From Eubacteriales bacterium (GTDB lineage Bacteria > Bacillota > Clostridia > Lachnospirales > Lachnospiraceae), in NCBI GenBank assembly GCA_030524175.1, contig JAUNHC010000004.1, positions 62,001 to 126,000 on the forward strand: a DNA stretch of 64,000 bases. The letters are read 5' to 3'. The translations under genes were made by a program, and so were the position numbers. Of the stretch, positions 39,676 to 48,415 are shown one piece after another. Every line of letters begins with the position of its first letter. The first letter of the stretch is position 1. The notes under the pieces are model-generated. The model did not search any database, was not told where the DNA came from, and saw only the letters and a list, made by a program, of their open reading frames with translations.

Positions 39676-41097
39676 ATGAAGAAGAAGTCACGCTATTTCA
39701 AAAGTCTGCGCTTCCGTATCCTGATTATCCTGATCATTCTGGGAATAGTGCCGAGTGTCATAGTGACAAAAATGGTCATCAGCAATTATGAGGACCGTGC
39801 TATCGCCAGCCGTGAGGAAAAGGTGAAAAGTCAGTGTGACATCCTGTGCAACCTGTTAATTAAAGAAAACTATCTCAATGACTCCAGCTCGCAGGTTGTC
39901 AACAGCAAGCTGGAGTTATTGTCTAATGTTTACAGCGGCAGGATCCTGCTGGTGGACAGGGATTTTAAGATAGTCAAGGATACGTTCGGTGTAGACGAGG
40001 GGAAGACCCTGCTGTCCCCGCTGGTCATCCAGTGTTTCAAGGGGGAGAGGGCCAGTGTTTATAACAAAAGATCACAGATGCTGAAGCTGGCTGTCCCTGT
40101 CAGAAGTCCCGATGTGAAGCAGCTTCAGGGAGCCATGCTCATATCTGTATCCTCAGATGAGATTGCACAGACGATTTCAGATCTGGACCAGAAGGGTATC
40201 CTCATTATAGGAATCATCGTGGCCCTGGCTATCCTTGTGGGGTATGTGCTTTCTACTGTGCTGGTGAAGCCTTTTGCCAGAGTTACAAAGGCCATTGAGG
40301 ATCTGACAGACGGATATCAGAATGACGAGATATCTGTGCCGGACTACACAGAGACAGAGTTGATTACAGATGCATTCAACAAGATGCTGAACAGAATGAA
40401 GATCCTGGATGAATCCAGACAGGAATTCGTTTCCAATGTGTCCCATGAGCTGAAAACCCCGCTCACTTCCATGAAGGTGCTTGCAGATTCCCTGGTGGGG
40501 CAGGAAGGGGTTCCCGAGGAACTTTATCAGGAATTTATGCGGGATATCACTGCAGAGATCGACAGGGAGAACAAGATCATCACAGATTTGCTTTCTCTGG
40601 TGAAAATGGACAAGAAGGTAGCAGACATAAATATTGAACATATAGATATCAACCAGCTTCTGGAGGATATCTTAAAAAGGCTGCGCCCTATTGCCGACAA
40701 GCGAAATATTGATTTGATCCTTGACTGTTTCCGCCCTGTGGAGGCAGACGTGGACGAAGTGAAATTCACCCTTGCTGTGAGCAATCTGGTTGAAAATGGT
40801 ATCAAATACAATGTAGACGACGGATGGGTAAGAGTCACCCTGGATGCAGACCACAAGTATTTCTATGTCACTGTGGCTGATTCCGGCATGGGGATTCCCC
40901 AGGAATCCATTGACCGTATTTTTGAGCGGTTCTACCGTGTGGATAAATCCCATTCAAAAGAGATCGGCGGAACAGGCCTTGGCCTGGCGATCACCAGGAG
41001 CTCCATTGCCATGCATCACGGGGCTATTAAGGTGTTCAGCAAGGAAGGGGAAGGTACAACTTTTTCCGTCCGTATCCCGTTGTCATATATTCCGTAG
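39676..41097 (+). CDS. HAMP-domain sensor histidine kinase
   Basis: The 473-residue kinase has a first membrane helix (about 13-31), an extracellular Cache-like sensor domain (about 35-170), a second helix (174-196), a HAMP region, the HisKA box with His257 in SNVSHELKTPLTSM, and a HATPase domain with NLVENGIKYN, DSGMGIP and GTGLGLAI. It is the partner of the upstream regulator. The system is likely membrane or cell-wall sensing; the GerMN lipoprotein encoded next may modulate it as LpqB does MtrB, which is inference. Confidence 0.9.
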   Translation: MKKKSRYFKSLRFRILIILIILGIVPSVIVTKMVISNYEDRAIASREEKVKSQCDILCNLLIKENYLNDSSSQVVNSKLELLSNVYSGRILLVDRDFKIVKDTFGVDEGKTLLSPLVIQCFKGERASVYNKRSQMLKLAVPVRSPDVKQLQGAMLISVSSDEIAQTISDLDQKGILIIGIIVALAILVGYVLSTVLVKPFARVTKAIEDLTDGYQNDEISVPDYTETELITDAFNKMLNRMKILDESRQEFVSNVSHELKTPLTSMKVLADSLVGQEGVPEELYQEFMRDITAEIDRENKIITDLLSLVKMDKKVADINIEHIDINQLLEDILKRLRPIADKRNIDLILDCFRPVEADVDEVKFTLAVSNLVENGIKYNVDDGWVRVTLDADHKYFYVTVADSGMGIPQESIDRIFERFYRVDKSHSKEIGGTGLGLAITRSSIAMHHGAIKVFSKEGEGTTFSVRIPLSYIP

Positions 41098-41107
41098 GAG
41101 GTGCCAG

Positions 41108-42073
41108 GTGAAAAGACTGATTTATATGATTCTTTCAGCAATGACTGCCTGTATCCTTCTGGCGGGATGCCAGATAGAGGTGCAGGAGGACAAAAAAGAA
41201 GAAACCAGCGGCTATAATTTTTATTATATCAATGAGGATGAGAGTGATCTGAAGAAGGAGGAGTATGTTCCCCAGGAGGAAACTGCGGATTATATGATCC
41301 CGGACCTTATGCAGAAGCTGAACAACAAAACCCTGCAAGGCGGCGCCGTCAATCTCCTGCCTAAAGATGTACAGATGAATTACACCATTGAGCCCTCTGA
41401 AGAAGGCGGGGACCACAACTCAGTCCTGGTGATCGATTTTAATAATACGTATAACGATATGAGCCGGGCCCGGGAAATCCTGGTGCGTTCCGGTGTGGTG
41501 AAGACGTTTATACAGGTACCCGGAATTTCAGCCGTACGATTTACCGTGGGCGGCAAAGAGCTTGTGGATACAAAAGGCCAGCCTGTGGGAAATATGACGG
41601 CTTCCACCTTCGTGGAGCTTTCCGGTGCAGATAAGGACAACTACCGTTATGATACTTTTACTCTGTATTTCACGGATAAAAGCGGCAGCAGTCTGGTGGA
41701 AGAGAAGCGGAATGTGGGTTACAGGAGAAGTATTCCAAAAGAGCGGGTTATTCTGGAACAGCTTGCAAAGGGCCCCATGGTGAAGGGACACTATCCCACA
41801 ATACCTGAGAATACAGGGATTCTCAGCGTTCTTACTTCAGACAACATCTGCTATGTCAATGTGGATCAGGTTTTTTCTGATTATGCCCTGGAGGTACCCG
41901 AGCACATTGCTGTTTATTCTGTGGTAGACTCCCTTCTGGCATCGGCTGAGGCAGACAAAGTAAAGTTGTCTGTAGGCGGTGACGGAGAAGGAACCTTTGG
42001 AGAGAATATGCCGCTGTATAATTTTTATGAATGGAATGATGATCTGATTACTGTGGAGGAAAGTGCACAGTAA
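41108..42073 (+). CDS. GerMN-domain lipoprotein
   Basis: The 321-residue lipoprotein starts at GTG 41108, six bases after AGGAGG. The lipobox is LLAGC with Cys21. A linker leads to two GerMN-like regions (about 85-160 and 180-300), the second with RVILEQLAKGPMVKGHYPTI and CYVNVDQVFSDYA. GerMN domains occur in the spore protein GerM and in actinobacterial LpqB. Its place directly after a two-component kinase is the same as LpqB. It probably sits outside the membrane and binds cell-wall or sensor components. Confidence 0.87.
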   Translation: MKRLIYMILSAMTACILLAGCQIEVQEDKKEETSGYNFYYINEDESDLKKEEYVPQEETADYMIPDLMQKLNNKTLQGGAVNLLPKDVQMNYTIEPSEEGGDHNSVLVIDFNNTYNDMSRAREILVRSGVVKTFIQVPGISAVRFTVGGKELVDTKGQPVGNMTASTFVELSGADKDNYRYDTFTLYFTDKSGSSLVEEKRNVGYRRSIPKERVILEQLAKGPMVKGHYPTIPENTGILSVLTSDNICYVNVDQVFSDYALEVPEHIAVYSVVDSLLASAEADKVKLSVGGDGEGTFGENMPLYNFYEWNDDLITVEESAQ

Positions 42074-42097
42074 TGGGAGGATTAAGAAAGGAGCGCA

Positions 42098-44326
42098 ATG
42101 GGAAGACGCCCAATGTGTCTTCTGTGCCTGCTTTTCATGGCGTTTTTATGTCTGACCGACTGGCTGGGGATGCCCCTTATAAAAGGAAATCCTCTGCCGG
42201 ACAGACTGAAATCATGGGTCAGCCGCCATCCGGAAGCTTCCGTCTGCGGGGAGGTGGAACGGTGTACAGAGACAGAATTTTCCCAATCTATCTATCTGAA
42301 ACAAGCCTGTCTGATTTACAAATCTGAAAAAGTTTCCATTGAAAATGTAAGAGTATTTTTAAAGACAAAAGAGAGGGTTCCGGCAGGAACTCTGCTTGTG
42401 CTGTCAGGAACCCTGCAGGAAGTGGAAGGACCGCGGAATCCGGGAGAATTTGACAGCAGACAGTATTATGCCTGCAGGCATATTTACTATTTTTTGAAAA
42501 AAGCTGTAATTATAAAAAAATCCAACAATTATTCCGGCTACGGCCAGTTTCTTTTAGACATGCAGGAGAAGTTCGCCCGGGTACTGGAGCAGACAACAGG
42601 GGAGCATGCCCCTGTATTCTCTGCTGTTGTGCTGGGGGATAAGAGCGGCCTTGACACAGAGACAAAAATGCGGTATCAGATGGCAGGGATCATTCATATG
42701 CTGGCCATTTCCGGACTTCACATCAGTGTTCTGGGCATGGGGCTTTACCAGATTTTAAAGCGGGTTGGACTTGGTATCTGGCCTTCCGGAATGATTTCTC
42801 TTGTGATAATGCTCCAGTACGGGATGATGACAGGAGGAAGTGTATCCACCATGAGAGCTGTGTGCATGTTCCTTTTGTCAGTAGGAGCGAAAATCCTGGG
42901 GAGAATCTATGATATGATGACGGCTCTCTCTGTGGCGGCTATATTGATCCTGCTGGAGTCCCCGGCATATTTGTACAGTAGCAGCTTTCTGCTGTCTTTT
43001 GGAGCAGTGCTAGGCATTGGGGCTGCGGCGCCTGCATTATGCACCATCGCCGGACTGGACAGAGTGGCTAAAGGGGCGGGGGAAAAACTGCTGAAAGCAT
43101 TTCTTAGCTCTTTTGCTGTACAGGCTGTCACTTTGCCTGTGGTGTTAACCTTCTACGGGGAAGTTTCCGTGGCAGGGATTTTATTGAATCTTATTGTTCT
43201 TCCTACAGTAGGAGTGGTTCTGGCAAGCGGAGTGGGGGCAGTGCTTACAGGTATCTTTTGCATTTCGGCAGGAAGAGCTGCAGCTCTGCCTGGGAGAGCA
43301 TTGCTCATCCTCTACGGGAAACTCTGTGAGCTTGCCGGCAGAATACCTTTTTGTACGTGGATCGGCGGGCAGCCGAAATGGTGGCAGGTAATGGCATTCT
43401 ACAGCGTGCTGGGGATAATACTGGCATTGGGTTATCTGGCACGGAAGAAAGACAGTAAAAGAAAGCTGCTGGCACTTGGCAGTGTATTTTTGTTCGCAGG
43501 GGGAATCCTTCTTCTCGCACCTTTCCCGTCTAAAGAACTGAGGGTCACCTGTCTGGATGTGGGTCAGGGAGACGGATGTGTCATTGAGTTACCGGAAGGA
43601 TATTGTTTTCTTATTGACGGAGGCAGCAGCAATAAGGCCGCACTGGGACAATACCAGCTTCTTCCTTATCTGAAAAGCCGGGGTATCTCCTATTTGGACG
43701 GAATTCTCATTTCCCACACAGATGAGGATCATATCAGCGGAGTCCGGGAGCTTTTGGAATTTATGGGAAAGGGTCTGACTACCGTCCGGGCAGGAGCCTT
43801 GATCCTTCCGGGCTGGACTGAAAAGCCCCAGGCCTACATGGAATTGGAGAAGGCGGCGGAAAAGGCAGGGGTGAAGGTGATCCCCGGAAATACAGGAGAC
43901 ATATTTCAAGCCGGAGAAGTAAAACTTACTCTGCTGGCACCTGAAAAAGGGCAGAAGGGCGGAGATGTGAATGAAGAAGGTATGGTAGTACAGCTGGACT
44001 ATGGGGAATTCCAAGGCCTTTTTACAGGAGATATAGGAGAAAAAAGTGAGAAGCTGCTGATGGAGCGCCTTGTGGATGTGGACTTTCTCAAGGTGGGCCA
44101 TCATGGGTCAAGATACTCCTCAAGTACAGCTTTCCTGGAGAAAATCAAGCCGGAAACCGCGGTCATATCCTGTTCCTCCACAAACACATACGGACACCCG
44201 TCAGATGAGACAATAAACCGCCTGGAAGATGCCGGTGCAAAAGTGGAGTACACCATGAAGAGTGGGGCAGTCACTGTGATTACAGATGGAAAAAGAATGA
44301 GAGTGGAGAGATTTAAACAGAAATAA
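42098..44326 (+). CDS. comEC: ComEC/Rec2 DNA-uptake channel
   Basis: ComEC forms the channel that passes single-stranded DNA into the cell. The 742-residue protein has an N-terminal DUF4131-type domain, the Competence domain with about ten helices (residues about 190-460; VLGDKSGLDTETKMRYQMAG, AISGLHISVLGMGL), and a C-terminal metallo-beta-lactamase domain (about 480-740; DVGQGDGCVIELP, SHTDEDHISGV, KVGHHGSRYSS). Full-length and intact. ATG 42098 follows AAAGGAG. With comEA it suggests a competence system, though sigma and pilus genes are outside the window. Confidence 0.95.
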   Translation: MGRRPMCLLCLLFMAFLCLTDWLGMPLIKGNPLPDRLKSWVSRHPEASVCGEVERCTETEFSQSIYLKQACLIYKSEKVSIENVRVFLKTKERVPAGTLLVLSGTLQEVEGPRNPGEFDSRQYYACRHIYYFLKKAVIIKKSNNYSGYGQFLLDMQEKFARVLEQTTGEHAPVFSAVVLGDKSGLDTETKMRYQMAGIIHMLAISGLHISVLGMGLYQILKRVGLGIWPSGMISLVIMLQYGMMTGGSVSTMRAVCMFLLSVGAKILGRIYDMMTALSVAAILILLESPAYLYSSSFLLSFGAVLGIGAAAPALCTIAGLDRVAKGAGEKLLKAFLSSFAVQAVTLPVVLTFYGEVSVAGILLNLIVLPTVGVVLASGVGAVLTGIFCISAGRAAALPGRALLILYGKLCELAGRIPFCTWIGGQPKWWQVMAFYSVLGIILALGYLARKKDSKRKLLALGSVFLFAGGILLLAPFPSKELRVTCLDVGQGDGCVIELPEGYCFLIDGGSSNKAALGQYQLLPYLKSRGISYLDGILISHTDEDHISGVRELLEFMGKGLTTVRAGALILPGWTEKPQAYMELEKAAEKAGVKVIPGNTGDIFQAGEVKLTLLAPEKGQKGGDVNEEGMVVQLDYGEFQGLFTGDIGEKSEKLLMERLVDVDFLKVGHHGSRYSSSTAFLEKIKPETAVISCSSTNTYGHPSDETINRLEDAGAKVEYTMKSGAVTVITDGKRMRVERFKQK

Positions 44327-44434
44327 GTTGCTGGGTTATAGCCGTTGCGATATAATTGATTCCAGAATTGGAGAAACTCCAGCGGCTATGAACACAGGAG
44401 CAGCGCTGACAAAAACAGTGATAGGAGCAGAATT

Positions 44435-45415
44435 TTGAAAAGCATACAGGAAGATATTAAAACAGGAAATTTTAAACAGGCATATCTTTTTTATGGAGAA
44501 GAATCATATTTGAAGCAGCAGTACAAGCATAATCTCATAAAAGCGCTAAACCCGGAGGGTGATACCATGAATTACACCCATTATGAGGGTAAGAATATCG
44601 ACGTGAAAGGACTTATTGATCTGTGTGAGACCATGCCCTTTTTTGCCGACCGCCGTGTCCTGCTTTTGGAGGATACCGGATTTTTTAAGAATAAATGCGA
44701 TGAACTGGCAGATTATATGAAAACTCTGCCGGAATATGTGTGTATGGTTTTTGCAGAGACAGAAGTGGATAAGCGAAGCCGGATGTACAAGGCTGTGAAA
44801 TCCATCGGACGTGTGACAGAGTTTGTAAAGCAGGACGAGAAAACTCTCATGCGCTGGGCCGCGGGAATCCTGGGAAAAGAGGGGAAGAAGATCACCCAGA
44901 GGGATATGGAGCTTCTGCTCACTAAGACAGGCACCGATATGGGCAATCTCCGCATGGAACTGGAAAAATTGATCACCTATACCTACGGACGTGATATAGT
45001 GTCATCCTCTGACATAGAGGCTGTGTGCACCACCCAGACCACAAACAAGATTTTTGACATGGTCCGGGCAGTTACAGAAAAGAACCAGAAAAAGGCATTG
45101 GATCTTTACTATGACCTTTTAACCCTCAGAGAGCCGCCCATGAGAATCCTTTTCCTCCTGGCAAAACAATTCCGGCAGCTGCTTCTGACAAAGAAAATGT
45201 CAGCCGAAGGAGCCTCTCAAAATGATATTGCCTCCAGGCTTGGAGTTCCCTCCTTTGTTGTGCGGAACATTGCATCCTGCGCCCGTTCCTATTCAACAGA
45301 AACCCTGGAACAAGCTGTGGCAGACTTCGTAGACGCCGAAGAAGCTGTGAAGACAGGAAGACTGGGAGATGTATTGAGTGTGGAACTGTTGATCGTGAAG
45401 TATAGTGCTGGTTAG
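44435..45415 (+). CDS. holA: DNA polymerase III delta subunit
   Basis: HolA opens the sliding clamp as part of the clamp loader. The 326-residue protein starts at TTG 44435 with GGAG seven bases upstream. Family hallmarks are QAYLFYGEESYLKQQY at the N-terminus, an AAA+-like fold, and the C-terminal AKQFRQLLLTKKMSAEGASQ collar region. In Clostridia holA is normally followed by rpsT; here 13.8 kb including a catabolic island and two repeat elements intervene. Confidence 0.93.
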   Translation: MKSIQEDIKTGNFKQAYLFYGEESYLKQQYKHNLIKALNPEGDTMNYTHYEGKNIDVKGLIDLCETMPFFADRRVLLLEDTGFFKNKCDELADYMKTLPEYVCMVFAETEVDKRSRMYKAVKSIGRVTEFVKQDEKTLMRWAAGILGKEGKKITQRDMELLLTKTGTDMGNLRMELEKLITYTYGRDIVSSSDIEAVCTTQTTNKIFDMVRAVTEKNQKKALDLYYDLLTLREPPMRILFLLAKQFRQLLLTKKMSAEGASQNDIASRLGVPSFVVRNIASCARSYSTETLEQAVADFVDAEEAVKTGRLGDVLSVELLIVKYSAG

Positions 45416-45423
45416 TGCGAGAG

Positions 45424-45848
45424 GGGGTTGCGAGAGGGGCAAGCTCAGAGTTGCGAAGCCCGCATGCCCCTCTCGCGCTCTCCCCTGTTGGGCACGTTGG
45501 GTTGTGGTGTGTTAGAGTGTGTTGGAGGGGACTAAATGAGGAATGAGGGGGTGGAGTATGAATTGAGATTGTTGTGCCGGAAGGGTTGCGGCCATTTTTG
45601 CATTGTATTTTTTGTCGAACTCTGATGCAGGGGAGTATAGCACAGGGAGATGCTGCTTATTTTTCTCATGCACGGACAGTATACCTCAAGGAACCTCTAT
45701 TCATGCACGTCTAGCGCACTTCAAAAAAAACCCGGTAAATTCGCAAAGTTTCACCCCGATCATTATGCGCAGCCACCACCTGCGTGCCCAACAGGGGAGA
45801 GCTCGAGAGGGGCATGCGGGCTTCGCAACTCTGAGCTTGCCCCTCTCG
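45424..45848. mobile_element. Palindrome-flanked repeat element, copy 1
   Basis: The element has 66-bp inverted termini at 45431-45496 and 45783-45848 with one mismatch. Each arm is itself a hairpin (CGAGAGGGGCA 45431-45441 with TGCCCCTCTCG 45465-45475). The core of ~290 bases is about three-quarters identical to copy 2 at 58664-59087. GGGGTTG precedes the left arm in both. No transposase is encoded; a short frame starting LIFLMHGQY is present in both copies but the two diverge in frame after FHP. It lies just after the holA stop. Confidence 0.85.
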
Positions 45849-45942
45849 TATCAGTAGTGGGTGCGATAACTTGCACCATATGGTAAAGCATTCAAAGGCA
45901 TTGCAATCCCAAATAATAATTATCCATATAGTATAAATAAAG

Positions 45943-45976
45943 GTTGTTGTACCGCAGAGTACAGCAGCTTTTTTTG
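45943..45976 (+). terminator. Terminator downstream of repeat element copy 1
   Basis: GTTGTTGTAC pairs with GTACAGCAGC (G-T wobbles) around CGCAGA and is followed by a T7 run. The rest of 45849-46127 holds the promoter region of the next operon. Confidence 0.75.
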
Positions 45977-46015
45977 TTGGGGCGGAGGGGGAGTAATAAT
46001 TTTGAACTTTTTAGT

Positions 46016-46056
46016 AATGTGAACACATTCAGTATGACAATTGCCTTTGATATAAT
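46016..46056 (+). promoter_or_regulatory. Promoter of the catabolic island with palindromic site
   Basis: TATAAT (46051-46056) has only a weak -35 (TTCAGT, 46028-46033, 17-base spacing). The perfect palindrome AATGTG-AA-CACATT (46016-46029) abuts it. A poor -35 next to a dyad suggests activator control, for example by the YesN-type regulator in the same cluster. Confidence 0.5.
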
Positions 46057-46127
46057 GGGATTACAACAAGGAAAGCGGCGCGCGGCAGTTTTGTATTGGG
46101 ATTAGTGATTGAAAAGGAGAAGGAAAT

Positions 46128-47402
46128 ATGATGAAAAAAAGTATCTGGAAGAAAGCAGTTGCTGTGGGGGCGGCTGCGGCTATGACAATCAGTGTAGGTG
46201 GTTCTTTGGTTTGGGCTGAGGGAGGAGATAAGAAGACGATCAATATATTTACATTGTATTCTGAGTCAAATTCTGATGCAGGGGCAGCGTATTTCAGGGA
46301 AGCTCTGGCAGAAGCCCAGGAGGCATTCCCGGATTATGAACTTGTCCATGAGACAGCAGATGTGGAAACTTATAAGACAAAGATCAAGGCCATGGTGGCA
46401 GCGGATGAAGTGCCTGATATTTTCTTTGCATGGGGTGCCGGATTTGTAAAACCTTTTGTGGATGCAGGGAAGGTTATGGCGTTGGATGAGTATATGGATG
46501 AGGAAACAAATTCACGGCTGCTGGCAGGCGCCAATGATGAGTTTTTATTTGACGGAAAAACCTATGGACTGACTTCTTATAAGTGGATTGGTGCGCTGTA
46601 CTGTAATACGGAGTTGTTTGAGAAATATGAAGTTAAGATACCGGAAACCTATGAGGAATTAATGACTGCATGTAAAACCTTCAGGGAAGCAGGCTTGAAT
46701 CCAATGGTTGTGGGCATGAAGGATAAGTGGCCGGGGCAGCAGTATCTGAACGAATTTACTGTGCAGCTGGCTGGTTCAGAAGAAACGAATAAGATGGCAT
46801 CCAAGGAAACAAGCTTTGACAATGAATACCTTGCAAAGGCGGCTCAGCTTACAAAGGATTTAGTGGATGCAGGTGCATTTAATGACGGAGCCCTCGGACT
46901 TACAAGGGACGAGTCTGAGGCTGCATTCCTTCAGGGAGAAGTTCCGATGAATTTCACCGGCTCTTGGTTTTCAGAGCTGACATCGGGAGAAAACAGTAAG
47001 GTTGACGGAAAAGTCACAGCTGTACGGTTCCCGGTTGTGGAGGAGTGCAAGGATGTAAATAATTTCTTTGGGGGTGCGATCAATGGCCTTTGTGTGGCTG
47101 CGGATTGTGAATATCCTGAGGAAACCGCAGAAGTATGTAAGTTCCTGGCAGAGCATTCAGCTATTGCAGACGGCGGGCTTGTGACATGGGAAGTACCGGA
47201 GGAGGCGAAAGCCAGTGTACACTCTCTGAATCAGGAAATTATCGAGTTTTCAAAGGATGCAGCCGGGTATTCTCTGGCCTGGGATACTCTTCTTGAGGCA
47301 GCCGATGCGCAGGAGTGGCTGAACCTTGTGGCACAGCTGTTCGGCGGTGAGGTTGAAAGCGGCGAAGCATTTGCAAAAACGTTACAGGATACTATTGGGT
47401 AA
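46128..47402 (+). CDS. Family 1 (CUT1) sugar-binding protein
   Basis: The 424-residue protein has a signal peptide (MMKKSIWKKAVAVGAAAAMT..., probable cleavage after VWA) and a two-lobe extracellular domain (IPETYEELMTACKTFREAGL, GEVPMNFTGSWF) of the MalE/SBP_bac_1 class. No lipobox cysteine is present, which is unusual for a Gram-positive binding protein; it may be released or retained through uncleaved signal or contact with the permeases. ATG 46128 follows AAGGAGAAGG. It opens the catabolic operon and is followed by an intercistronic hairpin. The ligand is unknown; candidates are oligosaccharides, polyols or sugar acids. Confidence 0.87.
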   Translation: MMKKSIWKKAVAVGAAAAMTISVGGSLVWAEGGDKKTINIFTLYSESNSDAGAAYFREALAEAQEAFPDYELVHETADVETYKTKIKAMVAADEVPDIFFAWGAGFVKPFVDAGKVMALDEYMDEETNSRLLAGANDEFLFDGKTYGLTSYKWIGALYCNTELFEKYEVKIPETYEELMTACKTFREAGLNPMVVGMKDKWPGQQYLNEFTVQLAGSEETNKMASKETSFDNEYLAKAAQLTKDLVDAGAFNDGALGLTRDESEAAFLQGEVPMNFTGSWFSELTSGENSKVDGKVTAVRFPVVEECKDVNNFFGGAINGLCVAADCEYPEETAEVCKFLAEHSAIADGGLVTWEVPEEAKASVHSLNQEIIEFSKDAAGYSLAWDTLLEAADAQEWLNLVAQLFGGEVESGEAFAKTLQDTIG

Positions 47403-47421
47403 AAGGATATGAAGGATAGAA

Positions 47422-47448
47422 CGGCCCTGGTCATTTTGGCCAGGGCTG
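47422..47448 (+). terminator. Intercistronic hairpin after the binding-protein gene
   Basis: CGGCCCTGG pairs with CCAGGGCTG (one wobble) around a nine-base loop, without a T run. Such hairpins stabilise the upstream message or reduce read-through, so binding protein exceeds permease. Confidence 0.6.
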
Positions 47449-47511
47449 TATCTGAATTATCCGTAATACATAAATATCCGGGGAAAGCCGTGAGTGACAG
47501 GAGAGTAATTT

Positions 47512-48405
47512 ATGAATCGGATTTTATCAAGCAAAAAAAATATTCTGGTATTTATGCTTCCGGCAAGCCTGATATTTTTGAGTGTCATGATCATTCCCAT
47601 CGTGGCCACAACATATTACAGTACACTTGACTGGGACGGAATAGGCAGAGGAACTTTTGTGGGGCTGGAGAATTATTTTAAGATCATGGGGAAAAATGCT
47701 TACAATTTCTGGCCTTCGGTGGGGCACTCTTTTATTGTACTGCTGCTTTCTGTTCTGGTACAGGAACCAATAGCCATGGTACTGGCTCTTATTTTGGGAA
47801 AAGGAATTAAGGGGGAGAGTTTTTTCAGAACCACCTTCTTTATTCCGATGGTAGTGTCCACAGTTGTCATTGCCCAGCTTTTTATCAAAGTATACCATCC
47901 GCAGTACGGACTTTTAAATGTGTTTCTGGACACTCTTGGTCTGGATTTTCTCAGGCAGGAATGGCTGGCAGACAAAGGCACAGCCCTTTGGGCAGTTTTT
48001 ATACCGCTTATCTGGCAGTATATCGGTTATCATATGCTTCTTTATTATGGAGCTATTAAATCAGTTTCCACTGAGGTGGTAGAGGCTGCAAAAATAGACG
48101 GAGCTAATTATTTTCAGATTTCCACAAGAATTCTGATTCCTCTTATAACTCCGGTGATTGAAACATGTGTTGTAATTGCTGTTGTAGGAAGTTTGAAGAC
48201 CTTTGATTTTGTATATATCATGACGAACGGAGGCCCGCTGGGGGCTACGGATGTACCCAGTACAGTAATGTATGACTTACTGATCAAGAGAAATCTCTAT
48301 GGGCAAGGAAGTATGGTTGCTGTATTTATTGTCGCAGAATGTCTGTTGTTCACGGTTGTACTGCAGACGGTATTCAAAAAATTAAGGAATACAGGCGGGG
48401 AGTAG
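47512..48405 (+). CDS. CUT1 ABC permease, MalF-like
   Basis: The 297-residue protein has six membrane helices and the EAA loop 'VEAAKIDGANYFQISTRIL' (about residues 192-210) followed by LIPLITPVIE. ATG 47512 follows AGGAGAG. It is ten bases from the second permease and forms a heterodimer with it. No ATPase is encoded in the cluster, so a shared MsmK/MsiK-type ATPase elsewhere must energise transport, as is common for CUT1 systems in Firmicutes. Confidence 0.9.
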   Translation: MNRILSSKKNILVFMLPASLIFLSVMIIPIVATTYYSTLDWDGIGRGTFVGLENYFKIMGKNAYNFWPSVGHSFIVLLLSVLVQEPIAMVLALILGKGIKGESFFRTTFFIPMVVSTVVIAQLFIKVYHPQYGLLNVFLDTLGLDFLRQEWLADKGTALWAVFIPLIWQYIGYHMLLYYGAIKSVSTEVVEAAKIDGANYFQISTRILIPLITPVIETCVVIAVVGSLKTFDFVYIMTNGGPLGATDVPSTVMYDLLIKRNLYGQGSMVAVFIVAECLLFTVVLQTVFKKLRNTGGE

Positions 48406-48415
48406 GAGGGACAGA

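Noticed and set aside
45650-45886. Short protein-coding frame beginning LIFLMHGQY inside repeat element copy 1 (also 58891-59124 in copy 2)
   Set aside because: The two copies match as protein only over the first ~30 residues, then their frames part although the DNA still aligns. No ribosome site fits well in copy 1. DNA-level element conservation explains the similarity.
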